Positions 47,300-61,300 are shown, counted from the stretch's first letter. The stretch: 64,000 nucleotides of DNA from Oscarella lobularis (GCF_947507565.1 NC_089185.1:248001-312000); one strand, 5' to 3'. Program-made: numbers and translations. The notes: generated by a model from the letters alone, not told the origin.

Positions 47300-50200
47300 C
47301 TAGAAATTTTCGTAGTGATGAACAAATTCAGGCCCGTCGATTTCATTCAATTGAAGACAGGCCGATTTGACGGAGCCCGTCATGGGAGGAGGACCACAGG
47401 AAAAGACGCCAATCTTCTTCGTATCAAGATGCGTCCCTTTAATCTCATTCAAGAACTGCTCAAACTCCGGACGACCAAAGTGGGTCGTAGCGCGCAAACC
47501 GGTGAAAAGACTGCGATTATAAAACCGCTGAAAGTGCCGTTCACAAACGTACTAAAAACAAAGAAAAATAGAAGAGATAGAAACGCGTTTTTTTTCGAAC
47601 CCACCAGCATTGTCGTACGCAGATCAAATTTATTGTAGAACTGCGTAATGAAAATGTGAACGTCGACGACGCCGTCGCGATCGGCGTCCTGCTCTTCCAC
47701 TTCTCGAATAATATCAGTCATCCACTCGAACTGACGTTGAGTTCTCGTCACCCACATGAAATAAATCTTGAGAGCGAAAAAATCAATAATTGAAATTTTT
47801 TATAGCGCGACGTACCTTTTTACAAGTCAACACACTTCGAGTCATCTTTTTCCGCATTATATCCTTCAATATAGACGCGAACGGCGTGACGCCGATGCCG
47901 CCGCCGACCATGACGGCGACGTCGTACTTATACCAATCCTGGTGTCCCTCGCCGAACGGCCCATCCAAGTAGATCTTCGAATACGGAACGTCTTTGTACG
48001 TCAATCGAAGATTACGCGTCCACGGGCCGACGGCGCGAATGTGAAGACCGAGAGTTTCCTCGTGGGGAGCCGACGTCAACGTGAAGGGATGAAACTCGCG
48101 CGCTCCCTGCGCGAGACAGGCGATGCGAACCCACTGTCCGGACTTGTATTCGAAATTTCGCGGTTTCTTGATTTCCAAGTGCGTGACGCCGGACGGAAGC
48201 AGCTCGGCTTTGCTGATCGTCAACTCGGCGTAGGCCCGACTAGCGCTGATGATCTGATCGAAGACGAAGACGCAGAGAGGACCGATGAAGAAGAGATAGA
48301 AGAGGGGATCCTGAACGAGACGTCCAACCCCGTGGAGAACCATGAGAATGTAGAAAACGACGTAGAGCTGGTGCGTGTTCCAGAAGGCGTTGAAGACGTG
48401 TCGACGAGCGTACGGCGTCGCGAAGACGTAGATGACGGCGGTGACTAGAGTGATGAGAAAGGCGGTGACGCCGGTCAGCGTCCCGAAGAGCCAATACTGA
48501 AATTTCGGCAATTCGTCGGACATGTGAAACACTTCGCGGAAGAGACACGTCAAATCGTCGGCCGGTTGCGTGGCTATATGATAAAAATTAATCGCGTGTC
48601 CGACGACGTGGACGACCGTGTAGAAGAGCGCCGTCAGAGCGAAGTGACGATGGAACGAGTGAAACGAATCGAAGGGGATGTATTCGTTGAGCGCCGTGCC
48701 GCGAAGATGCGTGATAACGTTGCGACACATCGTCAGAAGAACGGACGAATAAGTGAACATCATCGCCGAAGCGGCGCCGCGAGTTACCGTCACGCCGTAG
48801 CCGGCGATGCGACGCAAACCGGCGTGTTCTCGTTCAAAGGAAAAATCTAGAAAGAAAAGGGAGATTCATCAATAACATATAATTTTTAAAAAATCTATAC
48901 TTACAATAGGCTCTTTCGGCGAATATGCACACCGTGACCAAGTGGTAAAGAACGTGGACAAATATTTGTCGTTTGTAGTTCGCGATGAAAGTCGTAACTT
49001 GACGAAATTTCCGTTCGAGCAACGATTGGCGTCGCGTAGCGAGAGCGGAGCTCGATTTGCGACGCGGAAGCGTTTTCGGGTCCGGCGTGTCCGGTCGAAC
49101 GGGCGGCGATATCATTCGCGGCGGTTCGCACTCCGCTAACGATTCTTCAAGCGCCGGCGGCTCTTTGATGGGAGTCGACGATGGACTATAATAGGCCTGC
49201 GCAAGTCCCTGGAGATTGTGAAAGATACGAGTATCCGAGAAAGTGACGCCTAGAAAAAAAAGAGACTATTATTTGCTGTAGAAAGACGTAAGAGAAAGTT
49301 AACGCACTTCTGGATTTGGCTATCTCCGTCTCGTCGTCTTTCTCCTTGTCTTCCGTAGCTGCTTTGTCTTTTTCTTCCAAATCCAACGACAGGTCTCGTT
49401 TTAGCGCACTTTTCGATTTCGCCGCCGCCTCCTTTCCAGACGGCGATCGAGACTGATCGTCATCCTTCGGCGCCTCTTCCGTCGACGTCGAAATCCAACG
49501 GCGCGGACTCTTCGCCATGTCGGACAATCGGTGTCGTATTCGACTCCCAAGCGACCCGGTCGACGGCACTTTTTGCTGCTTGCGAGCGCGCACGGCGTCG
49601 CCACCGCTACCGCCGCCGCCACCAGGGGCTCCGGGAAGATTCAAATCGGCCAAGGCGCCCTTGTGAGCGCCCATCAACTCCTTAAAATCCTCAAAAGTCA
49701 AATAGTCCTTCTTCTCCAAGCCGGACGACTGGAACATGGAATCGCACAGCCGATTCAAATCCTTATCGTTGACGCTCGCATTCACCATTTCCATCATCGC
49801 GACGAACATTCGCTTGAACGGCTCCCGATGCAGACGACCTTCCTTGTCCGTGTCGTACAAGTCGAACATGAGCCGCAATTTGCGTTCGACGCCGCCGCGC
49901 GTGAAAATGACGATCAGATTGAAGAGCTCGCGAAACGTCACCATCCCGTCGCCGTCCGTATCGGCCATGCGAAACATCTGATCGATGAAGAGCGAACGCG
50001 AATTCGACGAAAACGATTCGGCGAATTCCTCGCGCGTCAGGCCGCACTCCAAGGCGAGATTCGCCTCGTCGCTCGTCGGCGCCACCGTCTCCTCCTCGCT
50101 ATCGTTCTCGTCGTCGGCGAAGTCGTTGCCCCCTGCTTCGTAGGCGCGCTGAAACGCTTCTTTGAGCGTTTTCGCGACGACTTTCTGACGACGTCGTTTC

Positions 50201-53200
50201 GTTATGGCACTAGCGAGAATATCGCGTCGTTTTCGCTTGTCGTCGATTACGACGTCCGTGTTCGCTTCCGTCAGTTGACGTTTCAAGTGCCGAACGAATG
50301 TCTCGCGTCCGTCCTTCGACGCGAACTGGAGCAGAAGATCGTGATTTCGCGGCACGCGCACGAGAAGAAAACCGGCGTCGTTCGTCGCCTGCTGAAGCGT
50401 GACCGACGTCGCTTCGCCTAGGCTAATCGAACGCAATTTCTGACTGTTATCGCTCGTCAAAACGATTTCCTTCTGCGGTTGCGTTCGTATGAAAACGAGC
50501 ACGGGCCGATTGCCGTCGCCGGACTTGAGCTCGACGACGCGTTGCGTTGCGCCGCTGTGAACGATGTCGTCCGTGCTCGACGAAACGGTTTCGGAGCGAA
50601 CGCGTTTGATTGCCGTCGTCTGCGCCGCCGATTGACGACGAACGAAGGAGAGGAGATACTGGAGAGCGAAGAGGCCGACGACGAAGAGACCGACGGCGAC
50701 GAAGACGACGATATACGGCGTCGCGCTGCCGGTGAAATAATCGTACGTTTCCCATTCCGTGCAGTTGGTCAACATCGACGCCGTCACATTGAAGTCGTAG
50801 TGACATCGCGACGACGGATCGTCCGGCGAATTGATGAAGACGTTGTCTTGGATGTCCATAGGAGAAATCAGCGTATTTCTCAAGATTATATCTTTCATTG
50901 TCGTATTGGAAATGATCCCAAGTTCCTCAGACGTGAACAGCCTAAAAGACATTATCATACCCCATTGACTCTACTACTGTACTACTTTTATTTTTCGTAC
51001 CCGTTTTTCTTGTTTTCGTACCAGTACCAATCCCCGTTTCGAATTCGAAGAAACTGATCCAGTAAAATCGCCTGAAAGAGTTCGCCCGGTCCTTGCTTCG
51101 TCGTTTCGAGCAGGCCACCCGTCCACAAATCCAACCGATTTATATCGCCGTCGTAGATCTCCTTCGCTGCCTCGATAGCCTCCTGCATGTACGTTATGTT
51201 CTCTCGCAACGACTCCTCGTTGATTTTCGTCCAGTTGTCAATTCGCGGCAAGTTATAGGTGACGCGTATTGTATTGTAATCCGGAAGACCGTGATCGCGA
51301 CCGCGTTGAATATTCAACGCCATCAGATCTCGACGAGAAAATTCCAACGGTCCAAAAACCTAAAGAAAAAAAAAATAATTCTTCTTCTCCCCTCTCTAAA
51401 AAAATTTACCTGTCCTCTCAGATCCTCCGTCACTACGTTGTCTTCTCTCTCCGTGATCTGAGTCGCCATCCCCAGGAGCAGTGCCTCCATTGCCTTGTCT
51501 CTTTTAGTGGGCTCAAGCTCCTTAAAAATGTCTTGCGGGTTCCAATAGGAATTGCACGTTCTCACGCCGATTTTGTCGTCGCCGGGAAGTTCGTCGATTA
51601 GACTGCAGTCGTCGTTGCGAAGAACGACGCCGGGCGGCACCAGCGTGTGACCGAATCGCATTGCCGCCGACTGGAATTCGTGCGTAATGCCGGGATGAAC
51701 GGACGAATCGTAGCGTTCGTACGGCTCGATCGAATCGACGCCGAGAAATTCCGGAAGCCAATCGTAGAGAACGATTTTCTGATGTTCGGCTATGACCAAT
51801 TGTCGCGCTCGATTGAAGATTTTCTCGTCGTTCCACGTGGGATTCTTCGCGGCGAGAATTCGCGCTTGAGCGTTGTGCTCGCGAAACCAGAGAAGGCCGA
51901 ACGTAAAGACGAACGGATTCTCGCTGCCTCGCGGATTTCCAAGTCCTCCACGCAAAAAGAATAAAATATATTATTATTTCCCCCCACTCCTTTGCACTTA
52001 CTATTGAATCTCTTTGCACTTTTCAACACGTGATCTCTCGGCGGCGGCGGATTGGCCATAGGTAGACCAATTGAATTCTCCTTAGGGAACAAACACTTGG
52101 CGTCTTCGCACGCCAACTCGCCGCCGCTTAACGACCGCAAGGCGTCGGCCCACGCCTTCGTCGTCCCATAAAACAAATTCCCGTCGATCCACGGTGTGAT
52201 TTCGTTCAGCTGCTCGCGAGGCACGTTCGGCGAATATCCGGTCGTCATGTCGTAGCGTGAGCGCAAGAACGGCATGAATTCCGCCTTGTATGTCGGATGA
52301 TCAGGCGGCACGGGAATGTTCTCGTATTCCGGAGGACATCCGGGTCGCTGGGCGTCTAAAATCTCCTCGACAACCTGTTGCCCTAATAAAAACGAATTTC
52401 CGGGATGTCGCAATCCACCGCCTAAGTTTTTCCACTCACCGAAAAATGTCAGTAAAACGGTTCGATAGCGATGCGATCGTTCGCCCGTCGCTCCTTTGAA
52501 AACTTTTTCGCTGATCGCAATCGGATTCGGACGATCCTTGCCGGCCATTTGATAGACGCCGTCCGAATAGGCAGGAGGCGACTTCCGTGTCAATTGCATT
52601 TCTGTGAGAAAAGAGCGTCGTCCCCGAAACATGCTGGTTTTTTTTCGTTTTCTTGCCTGCAGCGCCCCAATCTGGATGGGCGTAGTTGTTGTACCACCCG
52701 TCGTATCCTTCGACGTCCCATTCGGGTTCTTCGTGCGACAGCGATTCGACGTTCGGCGCGTCGCTTCGATTCGTCGAGGCGCTGACGACGTTCGTCGTAG
52801 CGGTGGTCGGAAGATCGGTCGTCGCAGGCGAGGAGAGATGATCGTGAATCGGCGGTTCGGTAGCCGAAGAATTCGCGCTATGGCTCGCTTCTGCGAGACG
52901 ATTATGTCATCGGTGTGGTCGCAGTACGCGGCGCGGTTTTCTCTCGCTCTCCGCGCGCGCGCGCCCAAATTTTCTTACCAATGCATTCGACGTTTTTCAT
53001 GTCGAATGGTTGGCCTCCTTCCCACGCAATCCATCCCGTCGCTGTGCACTTGGATCGGTGCGTTCGCAGAAACACCTCGGGTCCGGCCAGTTCCTTGTTT
53101 TCGGCGCACAAGAGCGTGACAACGGCTCCCGTGCAATACATGCGACCTTCACGCCATTGCGACGATGGACCGCTATTTTCTAATAGGATCTTAGTCCCTC

Positions 53201-53341
53201 CTGGCTTCTTACACACCGAGCAACGATCTGCGAGTCGTGTGTTGTTACTTTAGCGTCGATCGTCTCGCATTTCTTACCGGTTTGCCCGTGCGCGGCGGAC
53301 AATAGGAATAAAAGCAGGACGGCGAAGCGAGAAGCGTACAT
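47300..53341 (-). CDS. DUOX: Dual oxidase with an N-terminal sushi-like domain
   Basis: Membrane NADPH oxidase releasing H2O2. ATG at 53341: signal peptide [19 protein letters not shown], 50-bp intron, then a four-Cys sushi/CCP-like domain ([11 protein letters not shown] to MKNVEC) and a Thr/Ser linker. The peroxidase-homology domain begins [16 protein letters not shown], with [13 protein letters not shown] and [20 protein letters not shown]1 is [17 protein letters not shown], followed by a PH-like region. EF-hand 1 is canonical ([12 protein letters not shown]); EF-hand 2 is partial ([11 protein letters not shown]). A Ser/Lys-rich insert precedes the oxidase: [18 protein letters not shown] and [13 protein letters not shown] (heme histidines), HPFTLTSAP (FAD), [16 protein letters not shown] and [10 protein letters not shown] (NADPH). 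It ends HHYENF as DUOX/NOX proteins do. One intron (near 52660) uses a GC donor. Divergent with DUOXA. Confidence 0.95.
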
Positions 53342-53563
53342 CACGCGTTCAAAATGACCACATTCAAAGAACTGAACCCTGCGAAAACAGCAAGCCGGCC
53401 AAATGAGATCAGATTCTTCAAAGCACAGCCTAGCACTAGCGTCACTGGCGAGTGACGTCACTTCCCCCAAAGTCGAGTGACGTCACTTCCCCCAAAGTCC
53501 TGCGCGACTTCGGTCAGTTCGCTAAACACCGCGGCACATCGAGCAAGCAAAGGCGAACAAGCA
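53342..53563. promoter_or_regulatory. Bidirectional DUOX/DUOXA promoter
   Basis: Only 222 bp separate the two divergent start codons, so both promoters and leaders must lie here. A 25-bp sequence is tandemly repeated exactly (53450-53474 and 53475-53499). Each copy contains the palindrome TGACGTCA (53453-53460 and 53478-53485), the consensus CRE/ATF site, next to a C-tract. No TATA box seen. Confidence 0.7.
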
Positions 53564-55255
53564 ATGGGCTACTTCGACGCGTTTCGCGATCCACCCGCTC
53601 AAACCCAATACGGACCGCAATACGTTCCTGTCACCGTCGATGTTCTAATAATGGGTTTCATCGTCGCCTGTGCCATCGTACTCTTCGCCGTTCTCGTCAT
53701 CGCGCTGGGAAATCGAAGCGTACGATCGGTGCGAACAAAAGAATGCCGTTCTAACAGGCCATAAGTTTGTTGGCGCTAATGTAAACACACGTAGGGCGTT
53801 GGATTGGTTGCGACGGTGACTTTCTGCCTTCTCGTTACTCTAGCTATTTTAGGTAAGTCGGCGTAGGGGAGAGTGACTTCGTTTGGGGTTGGTTACAAAG
53901 TCGTCGCATTCGCGACTCTATTAGTTTGCATATTTGATCCCCATTGGAAGCGCAGCTCGGCGACGTCGTCGTTCCAATACCGCGCTCACCAAAAGAGGGA
54001 AATTCGAGCGGATGTCGAAGTCAGAATCGGATTGCGGGGGCTCAACGTTACGCTAAAAGGTACTGTAAAGCGACTTTGTTTTTTCTAGTGACGTGCATTG
54101 TTCGTCCTCTCGTAGGTCGTCCCGTCGACCAATTGAATGAAACGATCGATTATAACGAACGCTTCAGCTGGGCGTGGAATCAGGGCCGTCTCGGCTTCGG
54201 ACCGTACGGTAGGAAACGAAGAAATAGCTACCCCCGGCTTACCTGACTGAGAGAAATCTTCAGCCGGTCGCATCAACCGGGAGTTTCGCGCGGCGCAATA
54301 TCGCGGTCTACCGCTGCCCGTACAGTGGGTCGTCGAATACTTCACGTTGGACGGCGAAGAAATACGATGGGGTCGCGCGCACAGAGAAGCCGGCTATTAC
54401 ACGAACATGACCATGTGGTAAGAGCCTCTCCGATCACAAGAACCCCTAAATCGAATCAAGGCGGTTTTCTCACGAAAAAGGACGGCGTTCGCTATGTGGG
54501 CTCTTACGCTCATCCTCTTCCGGGTTGTCGTGCCCCTCCTCGGCGCCATCTCGCTCGCCATCACCGGCACGCTTCTACTCGTCTCAAATATCATCTATTC
54601 GGTCATGAGTTCGAGTCCCGAGCCGAAACTCGCTATACCTCTCGGCTCGAGCCGACTCGATTTTTCCTACGGTCACTGCTTCTGGACGTCTATGGTGACG
54701 GGAATCGTGTGTCTTCTTCTCGCCGTCGTCTTCATTATCATGGATTATCGATTTCCGCGCCAATTGGCGAAATTTCTCAATAAAAGCGTGCAGGAAATTG
54801 ACGTCAGCACCGATCTCGCCGCCAGTCAGGAAAGTCTCGTCGAACCGCCGCCGTCAGTTGACATCGCGGATATTGAAAACGGCGGCTCGTTTCCCCGACA
54901 ACGGCGCATGACGTCAGCGGCGGTGTCGTTTCGCTTGCCGAGACGAAAGCCAAGCGCGATGGGCGAGGTGTTAACGCCGCGCTATCTTCCCAAGCCCAAC
55001 TACGTCAATCTGACGGAGTATCAGGATCTGTTGAAATCGCACGGGCTGCTCGATCAGCGGAGGCAGCCGCTCACGTCAACGTCGAGCCTGCCCGTTGAAC
55101 AGCAACCGCAGAAGCCAAAGTCGAAGCTCAATTTGTCGTTGTTCAACCAGTCGTCTGTTCCCAATATGATACCAATGATGAAGAGTAAAACAACGGGTGA
55201 CAGTCCTCTTGCTGTCGTCGAAGAATCTGCTGAAATCGAGGAGGACGAAATGTAA
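53564..55255 (+). CDS. DUOXA: Dual oxidase maturation factor
   Basis: ER/plasma-membrane partner needed for DUOX folding, exit from the ER and activity. The ATG at 53564 (MGYFDAFRDPPAQTQYGPQY) leads to a TM helix (VLIMGFIVACAIVLFAVLVI). Short exons then give VGLVATVTFCLLVTLAIL, an extracellular loop (VRIGLRGLNVTLKG, LNETIDYNERFSWAW with N-glycosylation sites), the family block GLPLPVQWVVEYFTLDGE and IRWGRAHREAGYYTNMTMW, and the large last exon (about 54482-55255) with three helices (AFAMWALTLILFRVVVPLL and others) and a long cytoplasmic tail. That tail, of about 150 residues, is rich in Ser/Pro. It ends EIEEDEM. Its divergent neighbour is DUOX, as in vertebrates. Confidence 0.93.
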
Positions 55256-55355
55256 CCCACACACCCACCCCTAGGGATCTCCCTTTCCTAATATTGAATT
55301 TTTTTAATAAGTTGCTGTAAAATAGTCGTGGGCGCTAATAAATGTACTGGTCTTA

Positions 55356-58300
55356 CTACTTTCGTGTGGTGAACGTCAGGAGGGGAGCTCCCTTGAATGT
55401 TGACGATATTCCCGTCTGTTGAACCTCCAAATTTTCGCGGACGAAATTGCGTCTCCGACGACGAATGATTGGCTCCAGAGTCCAACGGGTTGGACTCAAG
55501 GGTTTCGCGTCGTACGGTGGAGAGTACGACGGTTGAGTGCCGTGTATGTCGTACGTCCACTGAGACGAAGAAGTCTAAAGGAAAACAATACCGTTGAATC
55601 TTTCATCTTAGTGAGTGAGGTAAAATCTTGCCTGAATGATCAGCTTCGCTTGATGCGGTTTACCATAAATTTTCGGCTTATAAGCGATTTGAAAGAGAGT
55701 GCCGTTTGCGCTGGCCGGCATCAGCTCTCCAGCAGTGGGATGAACAGTGATTTCCGAATCGGAACCGTGAACAAAAAATGCCTTGAACGGCACAGGATGC
55801 CTAAAAAAACACAACATAGCGTTTACTAAAATCTTCTACTTATAGCCCTCTTACTGAGCCTGACTGTTGAGCCGAAAGCCAATACGAGACTCCTGATTGA
55901 GTCCAGTTCCTTCGATGAACAATACGTCGTCTGATTGAGGTTCTGTCACGCTGATACGAAGAGGAAAACGCCATATGCCGCTCTTCTCGTTGCACACTTC
56001 CAGCCACACGACACTCCTAGAGAAAAGAACGTAAGGAAAAGAAAAAGAAAAAAAAGCGAGTGCACTCACTTGAATGGCTTTGACGGAGCAAGAACGACAT
56101 TAAAAATCAATGCGACGGCACCGCTGCGCGCATCAATACCCTTCCGCACTAAACTTAGTCCAACGCTGCTAATCGCCGGGCTCGCCTCATTATCGACGAT
56201 CCCGTAAGTGAAATTCTCTATTTTTTCATCCAACGTCAATTCCATAACGCTATCCGGCGATTCCGTTCGACTACGCTCCGACACGGGGAACTTATGCGTC
56301 GTCGCCGTCGCCGGCGTGACAGGCCGTGCAATCGCCGCTACGTATCCTTCCGACTCGGGCAACTTCGATAGGAGACAAACTTCAACGCGATTCTCGAGCC
56401 GGCAACGAGCGGCACACGACAAGACGGGACCTTGAGACGGCGCGAAGTCGACCATCTCCGGCACGCCGCGCACTTCGAATACCCAATAGAGAAGCTTCAT
56501 GTCGTCCGTCGCCTTGGCCGCCGATCCGTCAGCGGCTTCGACGGCAGAGCGAAGCCAATGATGATCCCACGTATCTCCATTGGGACGACGAGCGAAAACA
56601 ATCACCTCCGCCTCTTGAATGCGCATAACGTCGGGCGAGAAGGACACGGGAATTTCGAGAAAGGATTTCGGTCCGATCGGCGTGCCGCTCGGTCCCTTTT
56701 CCGTGAGCAGACAGAAAAACGAATTGCCTCGACGTTCCTTGAGTTGAATATCGACGACGACGCTGTGAGCGAGCGGATTGCGAAATCGTATGACGCCAGT
56801 GCCGCTTCCACCGATGGGCGCGTGAACGGTGAACGCGTGGCTCGTCTGCGGAGCCAAGCCGACGCCGTGCGCGACGTAATGCCATTTGCCAAGCTGAAAA
56901 ATCATCTCCTTATTAATATCATTATTATTGTTATCTTTTTTTGAACCTGTTTGCTGGAGAAAATGATGTCGGCCGTGTGGTCGCTTTCGCCGAGCGAAGA
57001 CGGCGTGAATTCGACGTCGACGCTCGCGGAAGCTCGAGCCGGAATTAGAATCTGAGAAAGAGAAAATCTTCATCGTGACGTACATATATTGTTACGAATT
57101 ACTTTTCCATCTTTCGCGTGAATCGAAAAGTTTTTCATGTTCGAACATCGACACGTCAAGACGAGTAACTCGTTCAGAGGATTGTCCAGTTGCACGGACA
57201 ATAGATAACTTTTTCCCAATTCGGCTTGCATCCTCGCCAAGCGACGCACTTTCGGCGGTTCCGCGGCCAAAACCAAGTCGTACCAAAACTCTTCCAGAGT
57301 CGACGTCTCTTCCAATACGAGCCTACAGACAAATTTAAAAACCCGTCGACGAAAAATGTCGCGAATTAGATATCTTACATTCCCTTCGATTTTCCGGCCA
57401 CTTTCGGCTCGTACACGAACTCGTAGCGTCCCGTACCGTTTTCCGGCAAACAAACCGACGGCGGGCCATTCAGTCCGGGCCCGTCCAAAGTCACTCGATA
57501 CGTAACGGTTTCGCTCGTCGAATTCGTTAGCGGAACGTCGGCGGCGACGGCATCCAAAGCGGCGCACTCGAGTCGTATCGATCCTTCGGGTTTGGGCCAA
57601 TCGACGACGACTTGCACGTCGTACCAGACACGATACGTTTTCCTATTGTCTAATTTTGCGTTTCTGACCGAGAAGCAGACGACGCCGCTGTAGTCGCCTC
57701 GTCGACGGGGAAGCAACGTTAGTTGGTATGTTTCGGCGCCGCCCGCTCTCACGGCAACGTCTGGACTTCCAGAGACGAAGGAAAGATCAGAATCAACCTA
57801 GAAAGTAAAAAAGAAATATTGCCCATCTTTGGTTCAGTATCCGATCTATGATGTACATTTAAAACGAGATCTTTTTTCGTGAAATTCGGCACTTTGAGAT
57901 GGTAGACGGTTCTAGCAGGCAGAAGAAATGATTATACGAGTCTCTTTATTCTGCCTCTTTGTGTTTCTTACTTGTGTCTTGCTTGACACTGAATGTCGAT
58001 CTTTTTGAGCGACTTGGGAGCCAAGCCTAAGCCTTTCAATTCAAATCGTCCGTATTCGCAACCGTCCGAACGATTCGTCAGCGTCAAAACGCCCTAAAAA
58101 AAGCGACAGTTTTCTCTCTACGTCTCCTCCTATTCTTTTCCTATCGCACTCACGTTTGATTCGCCTTCCTCAAACGGACGAAATTGCAGAGGATAGCGCG
58201 TCGTCGATTGCGCTCTCACTAAAACGGACGGTGGCCCGACGAAACCGTCACCACCTTCCAAACAGGCATCAAGCTCCCAATCAGACATCGTCGTATTAAC

Positions 58301-61300
58301 CTAAAAAGACATTTAACGGCCAGTCAAAAGCGATTCGACGGCGAAAACGCACGATAGGAACGTCCTGAACAACCGACATCAAAGCGGGTGTCGTGAACTC
58401 GAAGAGAGCCTGAGCCGGACCCTGATTGACGAGACACTCGACGAGAAGCACGCGCACGTCGTGCGGCGACCAGAGCACGAGCCGACACGAATAGTGACCG
58501 GGCGCTTCGGCCGAAAACACGACGGGCAACCGAAAGACGTTTCCTGCGAGCGGCACGGTCAACTCTTTGGGAACGACAAAGTGTTCGGACGACGCTTGAA
58601 CGTGAAACGTCGTCGTCGTCGTCGTCGCCTCGTTGGTTATCGACGCAGAAGTGGCGACGTGCATCGCTGCCATTGCTTGTGTGAGAGTGCCGCAATCTAA
58701 CGTTCCCGTCACCTGACGCCGTCGCACTTCCTTCGTCGACATCCGAAGTTGAGCCAATTGAACGATAGCCGCTTCTCGAATAGAATTCGTCATGGGAATT
58801 TCCAATTGGTGACGATTCTCTTCGCCGACTGCTGTCTGCCAACGAACAGTCATTTCCTTCGCTGCGGCGACGTCGGCAGTCCTTCCGGATGAGAGAACAG
58901 TCGCCGTCGTTCCGACTGACGGAAGAACAGACGGTAACGGCAGTGCGACGGAGGCTTCGACGCTGTAGATGAATTCGCCGACAGGTGGAGATGAGAAAAG
59001 GATGTAGCACTGACGATTGGCGAAGTGAAGCGGCAAGAACGTGACGACGAGGGAAGCCGACGAGCCCGGTTCGACGAATAGAGCATTAGTGGACGTAAAA
59101 AAGGCGTCCGGTAGTCGACCCGTCTTTTTGTCGTCGTCGTCGTCGTCGTCGGAAAAAAAGGCGGTTTCTTCGATGAGGATGACGGAATATTCGGCCGAGC
59201 GCGGAAAGGGATTCGTCACCTTGACGTCGACCGTACACTTTTCGTACAAACGAGTAGAACATTTGAATACGGCCTAAAAAACAAAACACGTTGCTCTGTA
59301 CCGCGTTCTTGACATCTCTCGCTTTCGTACCAGAGGTTGCACGTTGCTCACAGAAGCGGACAAGCGAAAAGCGAGCGTTCGACCTCGTGCCGGACTTTCG
59401 TGGTGACTTGTCAGCAAAAGAACGGCTTCAATTTCGTTAAGGACTCGACTCGTGTGCTGAATGGATAGAGAGATCTGTTTGCCGGACGGAACCTGAACAT
59501 CGCACGACGCTATTAAATCGAAAAAAAACTCCACTGGTCTCCTTACTTGGATCTTGTTTCCTGACGGTATTTTGAAGTGCGACGCACCCGATCCAGCAAG
59601 TCGGATGTTGTAGACGAGCGGTTTTCGCGCCGGATTGGTCAGCGAGACGTGCCGCTCTTGACTTCGACTGAGAACGCCGTCGAATTGAACTCGCGTCTTG
59701 GGCACGTAGCTCGGCAATCGTTCGTAGAGATGAGTGCAGAAGAGAAGAAAGAAGAGCGGATTGGGAACGAGAAAATCGCGCGGCTACATCACCAAAAAGT
59801 GAAAAAAAGACTGGACGCGTGACTTACTTACCTGAACGTCATAAAACAAGTCCAACGTCTTGATGGCTTCGACAACGAGAACGGCATTGTGATAGCACTC
59901 GACCGATGACGACGGTCGGGGAAATAGCCTTTTCAAATGACTTTCGACCTGAAAAGTGACGTCGTAGGAAAGAATTATCGCTGTGTATTTTTTCTTACCA
60001 AGTACGGAGCATACGCAGCAAGACAGGCGGCAATAACTAGACCGTCTAAAACATCTAGATCGAAATTGACGATCCATCGCGCCGATGGACGCTCATCTGC
60101 GAAAAATAAAAATGTACCAAAAACGAATATTTATCACAGGAGCGTACCCTCTGGCAAATGAGCGAACACGACGTGCTTCTGATCTTCGTAGTGTCGATTG
60201 AGCCAGGATAAGAGAATCTTTTCCGCTGGTCCATAGACGTTGCTTCCCATTGCACTGACGGAGCCCTCGCCGGAGCGAGGTCGCACGCGGGAAAGAACGA
60301 AGACCTATACGAGATCAAAAAAAATCCTTTTTTTCCCCAAAAACGAAAACCTTCAAAATTTGCAGTAGAAGATCTGTCCACGCTTGGCTCGACAGAACGT
60401 CGAACTGAGCTCGAAGTCGCTCGTTTTCCCGTTCCTCCTCCTCTTTGTTTCTCGCTTCGCGTTTACCGCTCAGACGCAGTTGAATCAAGTGCCATCGACG
60501 AAAGTCGTCGAATTCGAGCAAAGCGTCCGGTTCCACGGAGCCGAGCAGAGCTCCTTGCGACGTCAGAAAAGCGATAAGTGTGCTGTACAACCAGTGAAGG
60601 TGCTTCGCTCGTTCGACGGGATTTGACGGAACGGGCGAATTGACGGGGATACCCGGCACCGGCGACCCGCACAAGTACGACACGCAGTCCAAAACGCTAG
60701 CCAACTTTTTGCTAAAAAAGAAATTTGTAAATGTCGAATTAGCCGCTGTTTTTTTTCGTTTTTTACTTGTTAGCAAATTTCCAACTTCCCGCTCCGACTG
60801 CTCCGCCGTCAACGACTGCGCCGCCTTTCGCCGCCAACGCACTTCTTAATCCTTCGGGAATGCTGACGGGACGCGGTTGCCCGGGCCAGCCGTGAACGGA
60901 AAACCAACGTCGAACCGTGGCAACCACTTCGACCAGAAACCACTGTTCCTCTGACCAATCCTCAACAGGAATCGCTAAAAAAAAGAAATATAGACGATAT
61001 CGTATCGACGAAGTGAACAGCTCACCGTCGCCGTTCTCATCGTTGTTCAAAGTGCTGAAAACGCCGCTTACGAACGCCGCTTCCATCGTCAATCCTCCCG
61101 GAAAATTTCTCGCGCCGTCTCGCGGCGTGGGCGGATAGAAAAAACCGGACGACGTGCTGGAGCTCTCAGGAGCGGCGATCGACGATTCAACGCCGATCGG
61201 TGCCGTCGTCGTTGGAGCGAGGGTTCCCGTGTAGGGCGGCGAGCTTGACGAGACGGTCGATAAACGAGACGAAGTGGCAGCAGCGGCGACGGCGGCACCG

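Noticed and set aside
47768-48448. A 226-codon plus-strand ORF and its neighbours near 48.5-48.85 kb.
   Set aside because: Antisense shadows of the DUOX FAD/NADPH-binding exon.
49531-50421. A 296-codon plus-strand ORF.
   Set aside because: Antisense to the DUOX EF-hand/PH-like exon, with no independent start context or homology.
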